NCBI GenBank assembly: GCA_946407175.1
Contig: CAMJNB010000128.1
Location: 1 to 5,250 of the forward strand
Source of the DNA: an uncultured Selenomonadales bacterium
GTDB taxonomy: Bacteria > Bacillota_C > Negativicutes > Selenomonadales > Selenomonadaceae
Reading direction: 5' to 3'
Length of the DNA stretch: 5,250 nucleotides
Below, piece by piece: positions 4,801 through 5,250 of this stretch. Every line of letters starts with the position of its first letter. Positions within the stretch are counted from its first letter, which is position 1. Under the pieces are notes generated by a model that saw only the letters and a list, made by a program, of their open reading frames with translations, did not search any database and was not told where the DNA came from. Made by a program: the position numbers and the translations under genes.

Positions 4801-5250
4801 TTTAAAAATTCGGCGCCGGTTGAAATTGGGACAATCTGCGCGTCGAAAATTTTTTCAATGTCGGCAACGGTCACGTCGTCCAGAAAAACATTTTCGCCGA
4901 ACTTAAGCGCGGTAGCCGGAATTAAAATCTTGTCGCGCGGTCGGTCAAACTTTTTCAGCGTGTCGATAATGTCGCCGCCGGTTAAAAGTCCCGATACATT
5001 TATTTTACTGCCGAAAAAATTATTTACTGTCGGCAAAATTTTCACGTCAAGATTAGGATTTCGTGTAACTTCTGAATCGGCAAGTTTTTTCAGCACCGTA
5101 GCAATGGAAGTGCCGCAAATGACGTCGATATTAGCTTTGAGCTTTGAGCTTTGAGCTTTGAGTTGATTGGCGTCGTTAAACTCTTCAATAAAATTTCGCG
5201 TCATGCCGATACCGTTTTCAATCTGCGGAAAGTCGTCGTAAAACTCTGCG
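4779..5250 (-). CDS. DUF512-family protein, C-terminal 156 residues (5' end beyond window)
   Basis: The reading frame is open to the right edge, so the ATG at 5204 is internal; 15 more residues (AEFYDDFPQIENGIG) precede it in frame. That stretch and MTRNFIEEF match the usual start of the DUF512 domain (a pattern like YPQxENGxGxxRxFxxEF). Other hallmarks visible are ICGTSIATVLKKL, NNFFGSKINVSGLLTGGDII, ILIPATALKFGENVFLDDVT and the closing IVPISTG. By family knowledge, full proteins are about 430-460 residues, with an N-terminal PDZ domain and a radical SAM-like region before DUF512. Their biochemical role is not established. Between the DUF512 opening and the CGTS motif lies a linker (QLKAQSSKLKA) coded by a heptamer repeat, and a second heptamer repeat codes the C-terminal tail. 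The gene runs convergent to the RiPP cassette and shows no evident functional tie to it. Confidence 0.9.
   Translation of the reverse strand, partial: AEFYDDFPQIENGIGMTRNFIEEFNDANQLKAQSSKLKANIDVICGTSIATVLKKLADSEVTRNPNLDVKILPTVNNFFGSKINVSGLLTGGDIIDTLKKFDRPRDKILIPATALKFGENVFLDDVTVADIEKIFDAQIVPISTGAEFLNELRIKN
5133..5160. repeat. 7-bp tandem repeat (AGCTTTG x4) inside the DUF512 coding sequence
   Basis: Four exact AGCTTTG units run 5133-5160, with a degraded partial unit after them. On the coding strand this is CAAAGCT repeated. Because 7 is not a multiple of 3, the units are read in successive frames, giving the low-complexity linker QLKAQSSKLKA. Gain or loss of one unit would shift the frame; three units would be neutral. 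Confidence 0.9.

Noticed and set aside
4858..5154. 98-aa plus-strand open frame opposite the DUF512 gene
   Set aside because: It is antisense to clear DUF512 motifs, is rich in Ser/Phe and has no SD.

Overview
The window has about 42% GC (estimated by eye), strong AAAAATTTTT-type codon bias, purine-rich Shine-Dalgarno (SD) sites, and TTG and GTG starts. Together with the gene families present, this suggests a Gram-positive-lineage anaerobe (Firmicutes/Bacillota). A rumen or gut Negativicutes/Selenomonadales-like bacterium is a plausible guess, but it rests on style and gene families, not on a marker gene.

Layout. Bases 1-341 hold the decayed tail of a gene that looks like a Lon-related BREX ATPase/protease (BrxL type). 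Three short homologous blocks lie in different frames, separated by a stop and a frameshift. A 16-17 bp tandem repeat tract follows (about 341-404), flanked by an imperfect 18-bp direct repeat whose second copy supplies the ribosome binding site of the next gene. Then comes a forward gene set: a 68-aa double-CxxC zinc-ribbon-like protein (424-630), a NifS/IscS-type cysteine desulfurase (641-1768), and a membrane-anchored extracytoplasmic protein of unknown function (1831-2841).

The most interesting part is 2946-4658, a two-gene RiPP-like cassette. A 97-aa precursor has a Nif11-type leader, a Gly-Gly boundary and a 16-residue core (KQKPDWRNCGGHPSIY). Fifteen bases downstream, a 467-aa radical SAM/SPASM maturase has a complete CxxxCxxC site, a full set of SPASM cysteines and an N-terminal region resembling a leader-binding (RRE/PqqD-like) domain. 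A Rho-independent terminator (4716-4742) closes the unit. No transporter, peptidase or second modifying enzyme lies between the cassette and the next gene.

On the minus strand, convergent with the cassette, is the C-terminal part of a DUF512-family protein (4779-5250, start outside the window). It carries two different 7-bp tandem repeats inside its coding sequence; one encodes an interdomain linker and the other encodes the last residues and the stop codon.

How the genes may work together: the desulfurase supplies sulfur, for example for Fe-S clusters, which the radical SAM enzyme needs, but nothing in the sequence ties the two directly. The precursor and maturase clearly form one functional unit. 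The chemistry done on the core cannot be read from sequence alone. The single Cys and the Trp-Arg-Asn stretch make a thioether or a three-residue cyclophane the leading hypotheses.
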